Below, in pieces: positions 1 to 13,345 of a DNA stretch of 64,000 nucleotides; the first letter of the stretch is position 1, and each line of letters opens with the position of its first letter. Below the pieces are notes generated by a model. The model was not told the DNA's origin. It did not search any database and was given only the letters and a program-made list of their open reading frames with translations. The DNA comes from Quillaja saponaria (taxonomy: Eukaryota; Streptophyta; Magnoliopsida; Fabales; Quillajaceae). The position numbers and the translations under genes are program-made. The stretch covers positions 10,488,134-10,552,133 of the forward strand of contig CM055618.1 of the NCBI GenBank assembly GCA_029379385.1, read 5' to 3'.

Positions 1-256
1 CAATGAAACTAATTTAATGTAAAAAAGAAATAAACCAAACAGAAAAATAGTTGATTAGTTGGATATAATAAATTTAGAAGTGTACGAACTACGGAAGACA
101 ATCAACATAAATGACAGTCTCAGTATGATAGGATCACTGACTGTCATCTCCCACAACCATGTCCTATTATCTCTTCATTGAATGTTCTTAAGCTGCTACA
201 GCTAGTGTCTGTCATTTACATGCATACACAAAGGCTTAGGAAAAAGACATACGTCA

Positions 257-3200
257 TCATTTCCTTCCCAATTCAAGCTCATCTAAGGTTGAGCTTTGAT
301 CATGAGACATGGGAGACGAAGTGAATCCATCACCATTTGGCCTTGTCTGTTGATTCACAGCCTGGGCATCCACAGCCTGAAAATGAAGTGCATTATGGTC
401 TGTATTCCCAGTGGATCGTGTTTCTTCTAGTGCTCGGAAATATGCATATGTACACCATCCTGACAAAACAATTATCAAAATATTAGAGAAGAACATCAGA
501 AACGTGACGATTAAAATGAATCAACAGTTAACATTTAACAATAGTAGATCAGACCACTAATCGAAGTACCATCTCATCCCTCCTATCCAAATCGGCAAAT
601 CCCCTACCCCTACAAGATTCTAAAAGTTGCAAGATGCTATTCCATCACAACAAGGTATTAAAAGAGAAGAAACTGAAAACTTGATTCACAAATTGTGATT
701 CACTTAATAGGTAGATTTCAAAACTTTGTTTCTTGACTTCCACTGTGGATTGCTAGAAAAGAAGTAAGCATGTAATACCCCATTTTCTTCCATGTTTAAG
801 AATAAGCTCATTAAGGAACATATAAGTTGCCAAGTTTTTCATTTTAAAGGTCTCCAGGGGATTTTAACTTGGAATCAACCTGAACACAACAGCCCTAACA
901 TTTTTACTTTAGTAGGCAATGACATTATGAACAATTCATATAATGTATAAGTATCCCACATTCTCAGTAGAAATGCCACCTAATATACTGCTGGAAATAG
1001 CAGAACCGAGAGATAGAGATGTTACCATCATCATTATAAGGGGCTGGGAAGAACTGCAGATAACAGAAAGCGGCAACAACAAGTCCTGAAGAGGCATAAC
1101 ATGTAGCAAGTGAATTTTAATAGTGATAGACATCAAACTATTTTCATTCACATAGTATAGGTCAGCAGAAAAGACCTATAAGCCCTCCAGTGAATACATC
1201 TTGCCAATGGTGCCAGTAGTCATCCACTCGAGAGACTCCGACTAGAGATGCAAGAAGTAAAGGAAGGATAACAATGCATAATTTTGCCACATGCCCTCTA
1301 CGATCAAATACTTTGATCTTCCCAGATAGGTAAAATGAGAGAAAACCTAAACCTGCAAAAGACCCTGCATATGAAGTTTTATCAGATCAAGTCCATGCAA
1401 GCACAAATTGTTTCTGAAATGAGCTCATTGAACATGTGCATAGTGTATACTTTTTTTCCATTTTATGTTTCCACACTCAATAGGTTAATCAATTAGTTCA
1501 TACATAGAATATCAATATACAAGTGTTCGAGCCTTTTCCTTGTAAAAAATGAGCTTTATATGATCCGTTCATGAAAGTCATTTCCAACTTATTTTAATAT
1601 AATGTTTTAGTTTCTTTCGAAAGTACAAATGGTAGATAGTTTTCTTCCCCTAAGGTAAAATAGTGATCGCAATTGCAAGATGTTTAGCTAATAAACCACT
1701 GATAGAAAACGTTAAATTTAATGTTCTTGTTCACCCCTTTCTACGAAGAGTATTATAATTGCATACCATCTCACTGAAGCAACTGGAAAAGATGTTACTC
1801 ACATGACGTATGGCCACTTGGGAAACTCTTGTGCCCTTCCCTTATATCACTATCCTTGCCATGACAAATTACATTTCCCAATTTATCATAACCCTATGAT
1901 CAAGAGAGAACAATTAGTGACGGACAAATGACAACTGCAGCAGATTAGAAGAACTTTAAATTGACAAATTTTATTAGTTCAGAAACCATTTGTCAATGAT
2001 TTAAACACAGAAAATGTAGAAATGTTTTTTCCACTCAAGTGAATTGAACATACAACAACTTGTAACATGAATTTTCTCCCTTCAGATTCTAACGTAAATA
2101 ATAAAAGTAAAGCAGATGGTAACATTAGGCATCTGATCACATACAGTTAAATTTACTCACTATAAATTTTGTCACGTATTCAGATATGAGTATAAAGCAT
2201 CACATAATATTTTAGACCTTGAAACCAATGGTCTTCAGATAGGTTTCACCCATAGACTAAAATCATCTACAGTGTGTTTGGAATAAAATAAAAAATAGAA
2301 TTAATTTCATTTTAAATCTACAAGATTTTGGAACAAATGAAATGAAGAATTCATTTTAGTTTAAGTATTTTTTCCATTCTACCATCAATTTTTTTAAATT
2401 AAAACTAGTATTGGTCAACTAAAAATATAAAGACAAGAGATTAATTGTTATTCAATGAACAAAAGACAAGTTGAGAGGAGAAAACTTGAAGTTGGTTAGA
2501 TGAACATGTGATATGAAGTGGTGGTGGCTCTTTATCAATTTATCTAAGTGAAAAATATATGTAATATTAAAGATATAAAGATCATTTAAGGTTGGACAAA
2601 ATAATAACTTATCTCAAATGTATTCCACAAAATGAAATCCAACATATTTGGCATGTAATTCATAATTGAATAAAATATGAATTTCAAATGAATTTCATTT
2701 AAATTCTACACCATTCCATTTATTCTGAACATAAAAAGTATACAATTCAGTTCAAATGAAATGAATTCTATACTTTTTTTTTAGGTTCCAAACAATGTGC
2801 AAAGTGATCCAGTACCAGTGGACAACATTTTCTAAACAACTGGAGAGTAAAGGTCAAATCCCCATAAATTAAAGCTTATAAGTTATAACAAATAACAACC
2901 AGCTAGTTGAAGGAAAAGAAATCAACATCATAAAACAATTACAATAAAGATCAACAGAGAGCATAATCTTTAGCTTAAACAAAATAAGGAATCTAAAGGA
3001 AATGACACTTACATTTGTATCTACTCCATCAGGAAAACAACGCCAAAAGAAATCTGGCCGAGGCCGGCCAACTGCATCTTTTATTGCATCAGTTACGACC
3101 GCCGTGATCAGCACAGCAAACAGGAGGCCTGCCCTTGCAAAGAAATACATGTTTATATCTTACCATCATACTATTCTCCTGAATAATTTTCTTTAGGAGC

Positions 3201-5111
3201 AGTTAATGCATGAAAATCAATGAAGGTTAAACAAACAGAAAATTGCGAATCTGGTTACCAAGAATGCTGTGGTGCAGATCATAAACATCTCTCCTGCGCA
3301 TATAGAAGAGAAGGAAAATGGCAATTGGCAACAAAACCGCATAAAGCTGATCAATATAGTAAAAGAAAAGCGTGTTACCAAAAGTTGCTTCCAACAAATA
3401 AATTTCGCGCATAATATCTTCAGAAAGAAGAAGGACTGGAAACATCCAATTAAACCAACTAATTTGTTGCAGTAGCTTTTTATGACTAAAACTAGTTTCA
3501 AAAGAGTATTATGACACAAAGAAGTACAAAAAGTAGACACCAGCATTGAGTTATGCAATGTAAGTGGATGATTCACAATAAGTAGACTGATAGATGCTAT
3601 GCAGAATGGACTAAATATATAAAGACATATGACTAATGAAGTAGATTCCAGTTCCTCTGGCAATTAAGAACCCATGAGTTTATTTCCAGCAATGAAATAT
3701 TTAGGAAAGGTATCAAAGAAAGGGCTTACAGGAACAGCCCACACGGGCACTGTGTTGTCCTTCATGGGGTATTTAAGGTCAACCATCATATCCTTACTCA
3801 CAAAGCGGTAAAATGGATGAATCACAAGCAGAATGACCTCTATAACTACAAGAAGCAGCAATATAAGCCAATCATGCATGTGAGTCCTTGCAACTGTGGC
3901 TCCATGAGATTGGATTGTATATGCACCAAGATCAACCTCATTCATCCTACCCTGATATAACACAATATCCAACCATATTTAGAATGATAGATCAAATTAA
4001 TGAACCTGCACTAGTTGCATCCACCAAACAATGTGGTAATTACAAGCATCTTCTGTATCAATGCATTTGCATAATTGCATTGTTAACTGATGTGGTATCA
4101 TGAACTATGTATGTGTATCACCAAATGCTACATATGTCGGGAAAGCCTCCGTTGATTGTCTACAAAGAAAATACGAGTCCAAAGGCAGGGTAAGAAAGGG
4201 TTTAGCTAATGGAGATATTGGAAGGTAAAAAAGGACCAATATATCCTGTTACCTTACAACCTCTTAAGGAAAATAAATTTGTCGATGGTTTCAGAGCTGG
4301 CCTTCTTCATGAGAAAAAATTTTCTTCACATTGGTTGATTAGGAGAAAATGATTGTGAATAAACACTGTAGTTAAGGCATAGCGTATTCTGATTCTAGAT
4401 GGCTTTTTTTTCCTTTTGAAGATGGCTACAATTTACTTCATTCACTTGGGAAATCATGGTTTACAAAAGCCACAATATAATGGGAAGCATCCTCCACCCA
4501 GATACAATCATTGATTCTAGAGACTTAATTGTAATTTGAATAAGAAATGAAACTGTTGAAATTTAAAACTACTCCCCACAAACAAAAACAATTGCAATAA
4601 TGTACAACGCATGCCTTATCTTACATAAAATTTAATGATTAAGAGGGAACTCAAAGCCTAAACCAATCAGAACACGACACATGAAAATAAAGTCTACATC
4701 TTGTATAATTTAATTTTGACCAAAAGAAAAATTATGTATATAATTCCAATCTTTTGACTTGTCAACTATCATTCTGCATTTTGATTGGACAACAGTACTT
4801 TTAAATTAAAATTTTTATAGTTTTAATTAAAAAGATACTATAATCCATTCATAGAATACCAGCAATTCACAAATCCTCTAAAAGTTGGAGATTAATTCGA
4901 GTAGAAAAATACACCAGTACAGAAAATTTTACCAATTCATTCTTAAAAATCTACAAAGTATTATTTACACTGAAACCAAAAACCACTAATTAATTAATTA
5001 GATTCATTCAACTGACTGTCGCAAACCCTAAAAGAAAAAAAGGAAGAACTAAAAAGCAGTTTAATTACCTACCTGAAACTGAAAGATTCTCAGGAGATTC
5101 TTCAACGCCAT
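257..5111 (-). CDS. LPP: Lipid phosphate phosphatase (PAP2 family), LPP1/LPP3-like
   Basis: Eight exons on the minus strand join in frame to 335 aa: 5073-5111, 3730-3951, 3259-3346, 3013-3128, 1803-1893, 1176-1364, 1026-1085 and 257-459. All introns are GT-AG. The enzyme family removes phosphate from phosphatidic acid, diacylglycerol pyrophosphate and related lipids in membranes. Seen directly: the three PAP2 motifs, KDAVGRPRP in exon 4, PSGH in exon 5 and [12 protein letters not shown] in exon 6 (SRx5Hx3D), plus several hydrophobic spans such as [17 protein letters not shown]. Arabidopsis LPP1 has nearly the same segments (GRM at the N-terminus, a short first block, CFPDG after the first motif) and is about the same length. 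The start is the ATG in the 13-codon exon 1, which splices in frame to GRMNEVDLG; the internal Met in exon 2 is an alternative start. The tail after exon 7 is hydrophilic and poorly conserved. No lesions seen. Confidence 0.93.
2272..2799. mobile_element. MITE-like element in intron 4 of the LPP gene
   Basis: About 528 bp of AT-rich DNA is bounded by short inverted ends, TGTTTGGAA at 2275-2283 and TTCCAAACA at 2786-2794. Similar inner sequence (ATGAATTCTATA followed by a T run) recurs near 21235, 30010 and 63880, so it belongs to a dispersed family. TGTTTGG ends recall PIF/Harbinger MITEs, but I could not see a clear target-site duplication. Confidence 0.5.
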
Positions 5112-5517
5112 AGATGCTTAAATTACAAGAAATTTTACTCTGCCGTAGCCGAATTCTGAACAGGAAATCGTACAGATAGCAGAAAGTAACAAAAATCAGT
5201 CAATCGATTAGAGGGAAATCAGAATCATAATAATGAAATAAAAGAAAGAAAAAGGGAGTGACGACTGAGAGAATCTTATCCCCAAAAGGAAGAAAAGAAA
5301 AAAGAAAAAAGTGAAACAAGAAAATAGCAATTTTGTTCCTCTTGTACCTTTCGTTCAAAATTTTCCCCCAAACAGAAAATATATTCTTGGAAAATTTCAA
5401 ATTTAAACTATTGAGAGAAAATCTGGAAGGAAACTGTTGCACTGGAACTGAAGGATGACGATGAGAGAAAGAGAGAGTACTTTGAAATGAAAAAAGTGGC
5501 GCCGGGCGGTTTTGGAT

Positions 5518-5525
5518 TTTTTATA
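5518..5525 (-). promoter_or_regulatory. Possible TATA box of the lipid phosphate phosphatase gene
   Basis: On the minus strand a CTATAAAAAA string lies about 400 bp upstream of the LPP start codon, followed by a GAGA-rich stretch typical of a 5' UTR (5461-5480). No start site can be proven from sequence. A 5'-UTR intron is possible because the distance is long. Confidence 0.35.
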
Positions 5526-8500
5526 GTCGGATTACAGAAAACGAGGATCCAGGTAACGACTCCTCCATTCACTTAAATTTAAGTAATAATTTTAAATAAA
5601 TAGGAGCTGTTATATTTATGTCGTGGCAAATGGCCATTGGCTGATGACCGGATCTGGTCTTCGCCTCTAGTCTCCGGCGATCATTGCCGTCTGATATATT
5701 TTTTGAATAGTTATTAGACGTGTAGTTATATAGCCGTCAAGAAGGTTCTATTTTTTCTTGGTGATTTACGTTTAAAGGTTAGTCCTTTTTGTCTCTATAT
5801 GTGTGAGTAGTACCGTGGGGCCAACTTCAACATTGTAATTAGCCGAATTGGATGCTAATTCAACCATACCACAAACGACGCGTTGCAGCGTCGTGGTTTT
5901 TTTATTTTTTTTTAATACATAATTTCATAAACTGATTATTAGTTATTTTTTCGAGTTTTGGTTGCATGAAATTAAAATTAAAATTGAAAATTGAATTATC
6001 TCATATTTATTTATTTTTACTTCAAAATATGTTTTCAATATTGAAATTAAATTTTTTAACTCAAATCAAATGTAAAATGCAATCTTCAATTCTTGTTATA
6101 GACCATAACATAATTCTAAATAATTTTCATCAAGTCATTTTATACGTATCTCATTATTGGTAGAAACCTATTTTATGGTGGCACATCTTACTGTATCCCG
6201 GCTAGGAATAGTAATTATCTGAGCTGTCTCATGAACATCTTGTGATCTACTCGTTAAAGTCTCAGATTGAGCTCGTTTTGTTTTGTAAACGAATCGATTT
6301 TGAGCTTTATTTTAAATATGTTTAGTAAAATGAACTGAGCTCAAACTTTTCAAAGCTCGATTCGTAAACTTGTGAGTCAGTTTGTTTAATATTATTATTT
6401 ACATATAAATTTATAATAAATATATTTATTTATAAAAACTTGTAATTTGGTGATAAGTTACTTTAATGAATCTCAAGTAGATCCACCATTGAAAAGGGAC
6501 AACAACCATCATTAAGGTCATTGAAAATGGACACACAGGATTGTTAGATAATGCAAAAGGGGACCGCCGAAAACAACAATAACCATCGTCTTGACTAAGG
6601 ATGAGCATGAAACTTGACTAATCGATTAGCCAGCCCAAAATCGATTATTTTCACTCGTAACTGACCTAACCGTAAATCTTCTTTTATTAGGCCAGTTGAA
6701 AATGTAGCAAATGTTTCAGGCCGGTCTTTTTATTGGGTCTTAATATTTTAAGGAGTCAGTCAACCAACTTGACCGCTTATTTACATAAAAAGACATGTGG
6801 CTTATTTTAAGTGGTGATTTCCATGTTTATTGACGGACCTAAGCCACACCCAAGCCCATCTTATTATTAGATATGATTAGCTTGAAGCTTCTCGCATCTC
6901 TTTCTTTTCTTATAATCAAATTTTCTTCTTGATTTGACTTATTAAACCAAGAATTGTTATTTGCATCAAACAAAAGAATGATTCAAAAAATGATTTGCTA
7001 CAAGTAGAGGTTAGGATTTTTGAGTATATGTTATGGGTTGATTTATGTGGCTATGTCGACATAGAATTGCTTAGCTTTTGTGAATATGAGATAGTAATTA
7101 AGGGTGAAATTTGAATCGGATTATTCAAATTTGAATACGAGTTTAAATTAAAATTTTGAACTTAATTTCTAATTCAGATAATGTATTATTCAATTCGATA
7201 TTCGACAAATAATTCAATATAGTGTTCGAATTATTCGAAATAATATATTTTTTATTAAAAAATTAAATAACTTTTTTCTCCAAAACACCATAAAAATTTT
7301 CAAAATTATATTCAAATTCGAACTTGAATTTTATGTTCGAATTTGAATAGTGCACTATTCGATTCAAATTCTAGCCAGGTTCTTCAATTTTAAATTTCTT
7401 CCAAATATTTATTATGTAGTCTACTATAATTTATGAAGTTCTAGATTTGCGATTTTGTTACACTTCTTCAGAAGCTTTATGCTATAAAAAACTCTTTCTT
7501 TATATGTTTTCCTATCTCCATTTTCTCTTCATCGCTGCAACAGACAAACCATAATCATCGATATTTCAAGTGGTTAACATTTTGGGAGAACTGATATTCT
7601 TGGTTTGTAACTTGGTTAGTATTTCTGAAGGAATGACTTGGTCGGGTCAGTTGGTTAAAGGGTCAAAATCGATATGAACTGATATTCTTGGTTTGTCACT
7701 CAACTTTAGTTGGGACCTACCCAGAGATGACATCGAACCATAGTCAGGATCCCTGTTAGAGATAACGATAGCCACCATCGTAAATTGTCGTAAACGATGA
7801 CTGAATGCTTGAAGAACAATTCTAATTGTAATATTTTACGTGATCTAAATTTTTAATATTGTAATTCAAAATAATTTTATTTTAAATAATTAAAATTAAT
7901 TTGCTATTTCAATTCCAATGATGTACTTAAACGAGTTTTTTTGGAACAGTTTTGATCACTTATAAGCTTAAGACGCGTAAACTTACTTGGTTTGTAAGCA
8001 TGTAGAATGTATACAGTTTGCATGTATATTGTGCTGAAACTTAACTATATATGAAATAAATGACAGCAAGAAATGAATTCATGATCATTTGGTAGAAAAA
8101 CTCCGGTATTATGTCAAAGAATTTCTTCACACAAATTTTAAATTGTTAAATGAATCTTAGTGGCAAAACATGCCCCTATAAATTTGTTGAAAGTTTTTCT
8201 ATAATCACAAATTGGTAGAGTAATACCTAATTATTTTTGTTGGTATTAAGTATCCAAATTTTTTGGGACACGTGTCAAATAATAGACATGAACACCTCAC
8301 TATGTCAACCTGCATAATTTATTTGACATATTATCTAAACATCAACTCTTTTAGTTATTTATGTTTTGACCCTTTTTTTTTTCCCTTTAATTTCAATTTC
8401 ACTGGTTCCTTCATTGCACATTACAATGGTTTATTGTCACTGGATCACTAATCTCAATTCAAAATTTACAATAAGACCTGCACGATTATTCCTACCCTCT

Positions 8501-9482
8501 GTAGCTTACAAGTTTATGTCCACCCTTGGTCGGGTACAGTTTTCTTCCATGTAGCCGTTACCCGAATTCTTGGATACACACGTCTTCAGTATGTTCTAGC
8601 TCAGGTCATGCATGACTTCCCTTCCCTTGTCTCCAACCAACTCAAATATGTCACACCATATTTGATTTCAAGCCCGGTAGCTCAATGCGAAGGCATAAGA
8701 CAACTAAACAGTTTGCATGTGATTTATTATGCATTTACCCACAACTCCAAGGAATTATAGTTGGCAAGTGCTAGATCTTGTCTAATTCGAAAGAGGCAAA
8801 TAATCCAGTGGCTTCAGAGCCAGAGTTGGGCTATTGTTTATTCATTATCATTATTATTATTATTATTATCATGATGATGAGGAATTATTTTTTGGTTTGA
8901 AAACCCAGACATTTCCTTCCACTCCGAATAGGAAGTTTTTTCATATTGGAAAGTAGTTTTTTTTTTTTTTTTTTTTTTTTTAAGAAATTCTGAGAATTTT
9001 AGAATATAAATCAAAGATAAAGATAGAGATGGTGAGGAAGAGAAAAATGAGGAGAGTTTTTGGAGGAATTTGGGTATGAAGGGACGTAATTGAAGTAAAA
9101 TCAAATTTTAAAACTAAAATTGGAATACAACATAATTACTTTCATTAAGCAATTATCAAGTAACCGATTAAAGGAAATGGATGATAGTGATTAGAACAGT
9201 AGAAATAAATAATGAGATTAGAAATTGAATGCTTAAAACTCAACAAAAAGCGAGTAGGCAAACTAGAGCTCATCACCTTACAAATTTTATTAGTTTGACA
9301 AATGCATACTGTTCAATTTATTTTACATATTTTAGAAAACCTTTTAAACTGATGTGCTTTATTCTCACTAACAATATTTATATACTTTATTTATTTGAGA
9401 AAAGAAAAAACTTAGCAAGTTCTTATTCTTGAATGTGAAAAAGTAATTATTTTTTGGATAGTATTATTTGTAAAATTAGTTT
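5526..9482. other. Gene-free intergenic region with transposon fragments
   Basis: No supportable gene. It holds AT-rich DNA, a region around 6220-6400 rich in GAGCTC/GATTCG words (AGCTCGATTCG type) that resembles eroded ends of DNA transposons, the TIR element at 7102-7376, a TTATTA run near 8846-8870 and a T run at 8959-8982. The short open frames here are not conserved in composition and overlap simple sequence. Confidence 0.6.
7102..7376. mobile_element. Short non-autonomous TIR element
   Basis: The left end 7102-7121 (GGGTGAAATTTGAATCGGAT) and the reverse complement of the right end 7357-7376 match at 16 of 20 positions. The 275-bp interior is AT-rich and full of TTCGAAT/ATTCGAA words, with no coding capacity. 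Superfamily not assigned; no clean target duplication seen. Confidence 0.55.
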
Positions 9483-9706
9483 TGTTGAATATAAGAAGAA
9501 TGTATATTTAGATGATTTTCAATATACAAGAGGGAGCCTCTATTTATAGGCTAAAATATTTAACCTACTATAGTGAACCTAGACTAAATATCAACCAAAT
9601 ACGTAATAGAAATTATACAGAAATAAGGAAACTATGAATAAGGAAGAAAACTATAAATAAGGAAATTTGACCCACTAATTAAGCTGCCTATATTTACACT
9701 CTAACA
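9483..9706 (-). repeat. 3' LTR of the copia element
   Basis: This 224-bp repeat has plus-strand ends TGTT and AACA, the usual short inverted LTR ends. It lies directly after the polypurine tract in the element's direction. Confidence 0.93.
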
Positions 9707-9717
9707 CTCCCCCTCTA
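9707..9717 (-). other. Polypurine tract of the copia element
   Basis: The minus strand reads AGAGGGGGAG immediately before the 3' LTR start TGTTAGAGTG. This is the position and composition of the plus-strand primer for reverse transcription. Confidence 0.85.
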
Positions 9718-9799
9718 AGCTGGAGCATAAAGATTATATGTTCCAAGCTTATTGCATAGATATCGCAATCAGTTTCCTGTCAAAGATTTTGTGAATAAG

Positions 9800-12700
9800 T
9801 TTGCTAACTGATCTTCTGATTTGATGCAATATGTACTGCAACTTGATTATCACATACTAACTCCATAGGCTGTGAGTGTTGAAATCCAAGTTTGTGTAAG
9901 AGATTTTTCAGCCACACTAACTCAACAGTGGTATGAGTCATGACCCTATATTCAAATTCAGCACTAGATCTTGCAACAACAGTCTGCTTTTTACTTTTCC
10001 ATGAAACAAGATTTTCACCCATAAATATATAGTATCCTATAGTAGATCTTCTGTCAAATTGAGAGCTATGCCCAATCAACATTGCTATAACCTTGAACTA
10101 GAGTAGAATTATGTTTATGGACTAATGTATGACCACGACCATGTCCTCGAACTAGAGTGTGCCCATGATTCTTATATAATAATCCCTTTCCGGGTGCAGT
10201 TTTAAGTTATCTTAGGATACGAATAACAACATTCCAATGAGATTTTCGAGGCTGAGAAAGAAATTGGCTAACCATATTAGTTGCAAAAGCAATATCTGGT
10301 CTAGTGACTGTGAGATAATTCAGCTTACAAACAAGACGTCTATATTGCTCAGGATTAGTCAGTAGCTCCCCTTCATCTGGTACAAGTTTAGTGTTGGGAT
10401 CCATAGGAGTATCTACAGGTTTGGAATCCAACATACCTATATCACTCAAGACATCCAGACAATACTTTCTTTGAGAAAGGCAAATACCCAATTGTGATCT
10501 TGCAACCTCAATACCTAAGAAGTATTTTAGCTGTCCTAAGTTTTTAGTTTGAAACTTAGACTGTAGGAATGATTTCAATTGCTGAATCCTATGATTATCA
10601 TCACCTGTAATCACAATATCATCCACATATACAATTAAAAGAATTCTGCCATTACAGTGTATGTTTATAGAAAACTGAGTGATCAACATTACACCTCTGA
10701 AGGCCAAAACTAAGAACAACTTCACTTGAATCTATCAAACCAAGCTCTAGGAGATTGCTTTAAGCCATATAGAGACTTTTTCAATCGACACACCATATCC
10801 GGACTCCCCCTGAGCAACAAAACCAGGTGGTTGCTCTATAAAGACTTATTCATCAAGGTCACTATGTAAGAAAGCATTTTTGATGTCCAATTGATAGAGT
10901 GGCCAATCAAAAATAGCAGCTAGAGATATAAATACCCTGATAGATGTAATTTTAGCTACGGGAGATAAAGTTTCTGAATAATCCACACCATAGACCTGAG
11001 TGTAGCATTTTGCTACCAATCTAGCCTTTAAAGCGATCAACAGAACTATCAGGATGAACTTTTACGGTGTATACCCATTTACAGCCAACAGTGGATTTTC
11101 CAGAAGGTAAAGAGAACAGTTCCCAAGCTACCATTAGTATATAAGGCGTTCATTTCATTAATCATGGCCTGCCGCCACCCTGGATGAGCAAGAGCATCAC
11201 TCGTAGACTTTGGAATAGAAATAGAAGACAAAGAAGAGACAAATGCATAATAGGGTGAAGATAAACTATGATAACTCAAAAAAGTATAAATAGGATAAGG
11301 ATTATGAGTTGAATGAGTACCTCTTCGTAAAATAGGTGGTGAAGCAGGATCCGAGGCACGGGAAGGTGTTGGGACAGAAGGTGAGTCATCAGGTACATCA
11401 ACAGTATCTGCTGGAAGATCAGGTAGTGGTGTAGATGATACATAGTTATTTGGTCCAAGATAAGGAATCAGAAGAGCCTCAGAGATAGAAGGTGACTGGA
11501 GAATAGTCGAGGAAAAGAAGATTCCTCAAAAAATGTAACATCAAAGGAGATAAAGTAACGATTCTTATCTGGACAGGAACATTTATACTCTTTTTGAAGG
11601 CGAGAATAACCCAAGAATATGCACTTAAATGATTTGGAAGAGAGTTTATCATGTCCAGGTGTTAGATCATGAACAAAACAAATGCAACCAAAGAAACGAA
11701 GCGGAAGTGAATATAAGGGATGATTAAGAAAGATGATAAAATATGGAATTTTGTTATGCAATGTAGAAGATGGCATGCGATTAATAAGGTAGCATGCAGT
11801 AAGTACAGCATCACCCCAAAACCGAAGTGGAACATGACCATGAAGTAATAGAGTGCGAGCTGTTTCAATTAAATGTCTGTTTTTGCGCTCAGCAACTATA
11901 TTTTGTTGAGAGGTGTGAAAACAAGATGATTGATGCAGCATTCCTTAAGATGTCATAAAGTACTGATAATGATGTAGAAAAATATTCACATACATTATCA
12001 CTACTCAAAATACGAATAGAAACACCAAATTGTGTTTTAATTTCAGCACAAAACTGTTGGAATATAGAAAATAACTCAGAACGATTTTTTATTAAAAATA
12101 ACCACGTGCAACGAAAATAGTCATCAATAAAGGTTACGAAATAGTGAAATCCCAAAGATGAACTAACACGACTAGGACCCCAAACATCAGTATGAACAAG
12201 ATGAAATGGAGACTCTGCTCTAAAACAACTATGCTTTGAAAATGAAGTACGTGTGTGCTTGCCAATTGACTAGGATGACTCAATTGACTGTGAATGAAAA
12301 TATGTGATACATCTGTAGAGCAAGCCACTGAAGATGTAGGTAGTGTGGTAAGATGATAGAGGCTCTGTGCCTCACGCCCTGTGCCAATCGTTCGTCCAGT
12401 ACGTCGGTCCTTTATAGTAAAAGAATCTTCAATGAAAGTGACAAAAAAATTGAGAGAACGAGTCAATTGACTAATAGAAATCAAACTGAATGAACATTCA
12501 GAGACATAAATCACATATTTTAAAGGCAAAGAAGATAATGGTGTAGCTTGACCTATACCTTTAGTAATGGTTGTGGAGCCATTAGCTATAGTGATAGTGG
12601 AAAGTGATGATAAATTACTAATACTAAAAAAAGTTTGGGATTACCAGATATGTGATCAGAGGCACTGAAATCAAGAATCCAAGTGTCAGAAGGGGTCTGA

Positions 12701-12950
12701 GAGAGGCAAGTGACAGAATTACCATGAGAAGATTGCTGGGTAGCTTGATACTGTAGGAACTTATCATATTCAGTAGCTGATAATGAGACATTAATAGGCT
12801 TGTTTTTAGATGGTGAAACTTCAATTGAATTGACTGATTGAACAATGTTAGCTGCAGTAATAACAGGGGATCTAGAAAACACAGAGGTAAAAGTACTAGG
12901 TTTTGACATACCAATTTCAGAGGTAGACATACCGATGAACAATACCCCCG
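9800..12950 (-). pseudogene. Broken copia pol: protease, integrase, RT, RNase H
   Basis: Fragments in several frames, interrupted by stops and frameshifts, give the pol order in minus-strand direction. The protease remnant near 12640-12690 reads WILDFSASDH where active copia has a DSGA core, so the catalytic motif is damaged. Next come a GAG-pre-integrase stretch (LISISQL, 12400-12500), the integrase core (FVTFIDDYFRCTWLFLIKNR, 12070-12140, and the QQNIVAERKNRHLIETA and FWGDA region, 11790-11920), RVT_2 (HPGWRQAMINEMNAL near 11180, YSETLSPVAK near 10960, YVDDIVITGDD near 10620) and RNase H (DRRSTIGYYIF, ARSSAEFEYR, 9950-10070). No gag or zinc knuckle was found between the protease remnant and the PBS. 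Confidence 0.92.
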
Positions 12951-13109
12951 ATGAACAATAATCGTACTACTGGAATGAAACGCAGCAATAGAGAGACACG
13001 CTTGAATGAAACGCAACAATAGAGAAACACGCTGAAAAGAAACACAGCGAAAAATAAAAATTAAGATTTTTTTCTGAGAAAAATAAAAATTAGGGTTTTT
13101 TCTCCCTAA

Positions 13110-13121
13110 ACTCTGATATCA
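13110..13121 (-). other. Primer-binding site (initiator Met tRNA type)
   Basis: Directly inside the 5' LTR the minus strand reads TGATATCAGAGT, two changes from TGGTATCAGAGC, the plant initiator-Met tRNA complement used by most copia elements. It fixes the element's orientation. Confidence 0.88.
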
Positions 13122-13345
13122 TTTTGAATATAAGAAAAATGTATATTTAGATGATTTTCAATATACAAGAGGGAGCCTCTATTTATAGGCTAAAGTATTT
13201 AACCTTACCATAGTGAACTTAGACTACATATCAACCAAATACGTAATAAAAATTACACAGAAATAAGAAAACTATGAATAAGGAAGGAAACTATAATAAG
13301 AAAATTTAACCCACTAATTAAGCTACCTATATTTACACTCTAACA
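13122..13345 (-). repeat. 5' LTR of the copia element
   Basis: This 224-bp repeat pairs with 9483-9706. In the element's own direction it begins TGTTAGAGTG and ends next to the primer-binding site. The terminal CA has been lost by mutation: the plus-strand end reads TTTTGAATA where the other LTR has TGTTGAATA. Confidence 0.92.

Larger units (their letters stand above)
9483..13345 (-). mobile_element. Degenerate Ty1/copia LTR retrotransposon, gag deleted
   Basis: A 3.86-kb element is flanked by two 224-bp direct repeats and an imperfect 5-bp target duplication (AGTTT at 9478-9482, AATTT at 13346-13350). The primer site and polypurine tract show it is transcribed on the minus strand. Coding remnants run protease, integrase, reverse transcriptase, RNase H from right to left, which is the Ty1/copia order. 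Intact copia elements are about 5 kb; most of gag is missing. By eye the LTRs differ at about 13 substitutions and 2 indels (around 6%), so it is not recent. It cannot encode its own proteins. Confidence 0.95.

Noticed and set aside
936..1151. Minus-strand frame extending past LPP exon 7
   Set aside because: Family alignment and the GT donor at 1025 show the coding part ends after PYNDDG; the rest is intron in another frame.
8670..8745. tRNA-like phrase GGTAGCTCAATGCGAAGGC
   Set aside because: There is no T-arm (GGTTCGA) at the right spacing and no acceptor-stem pairing.
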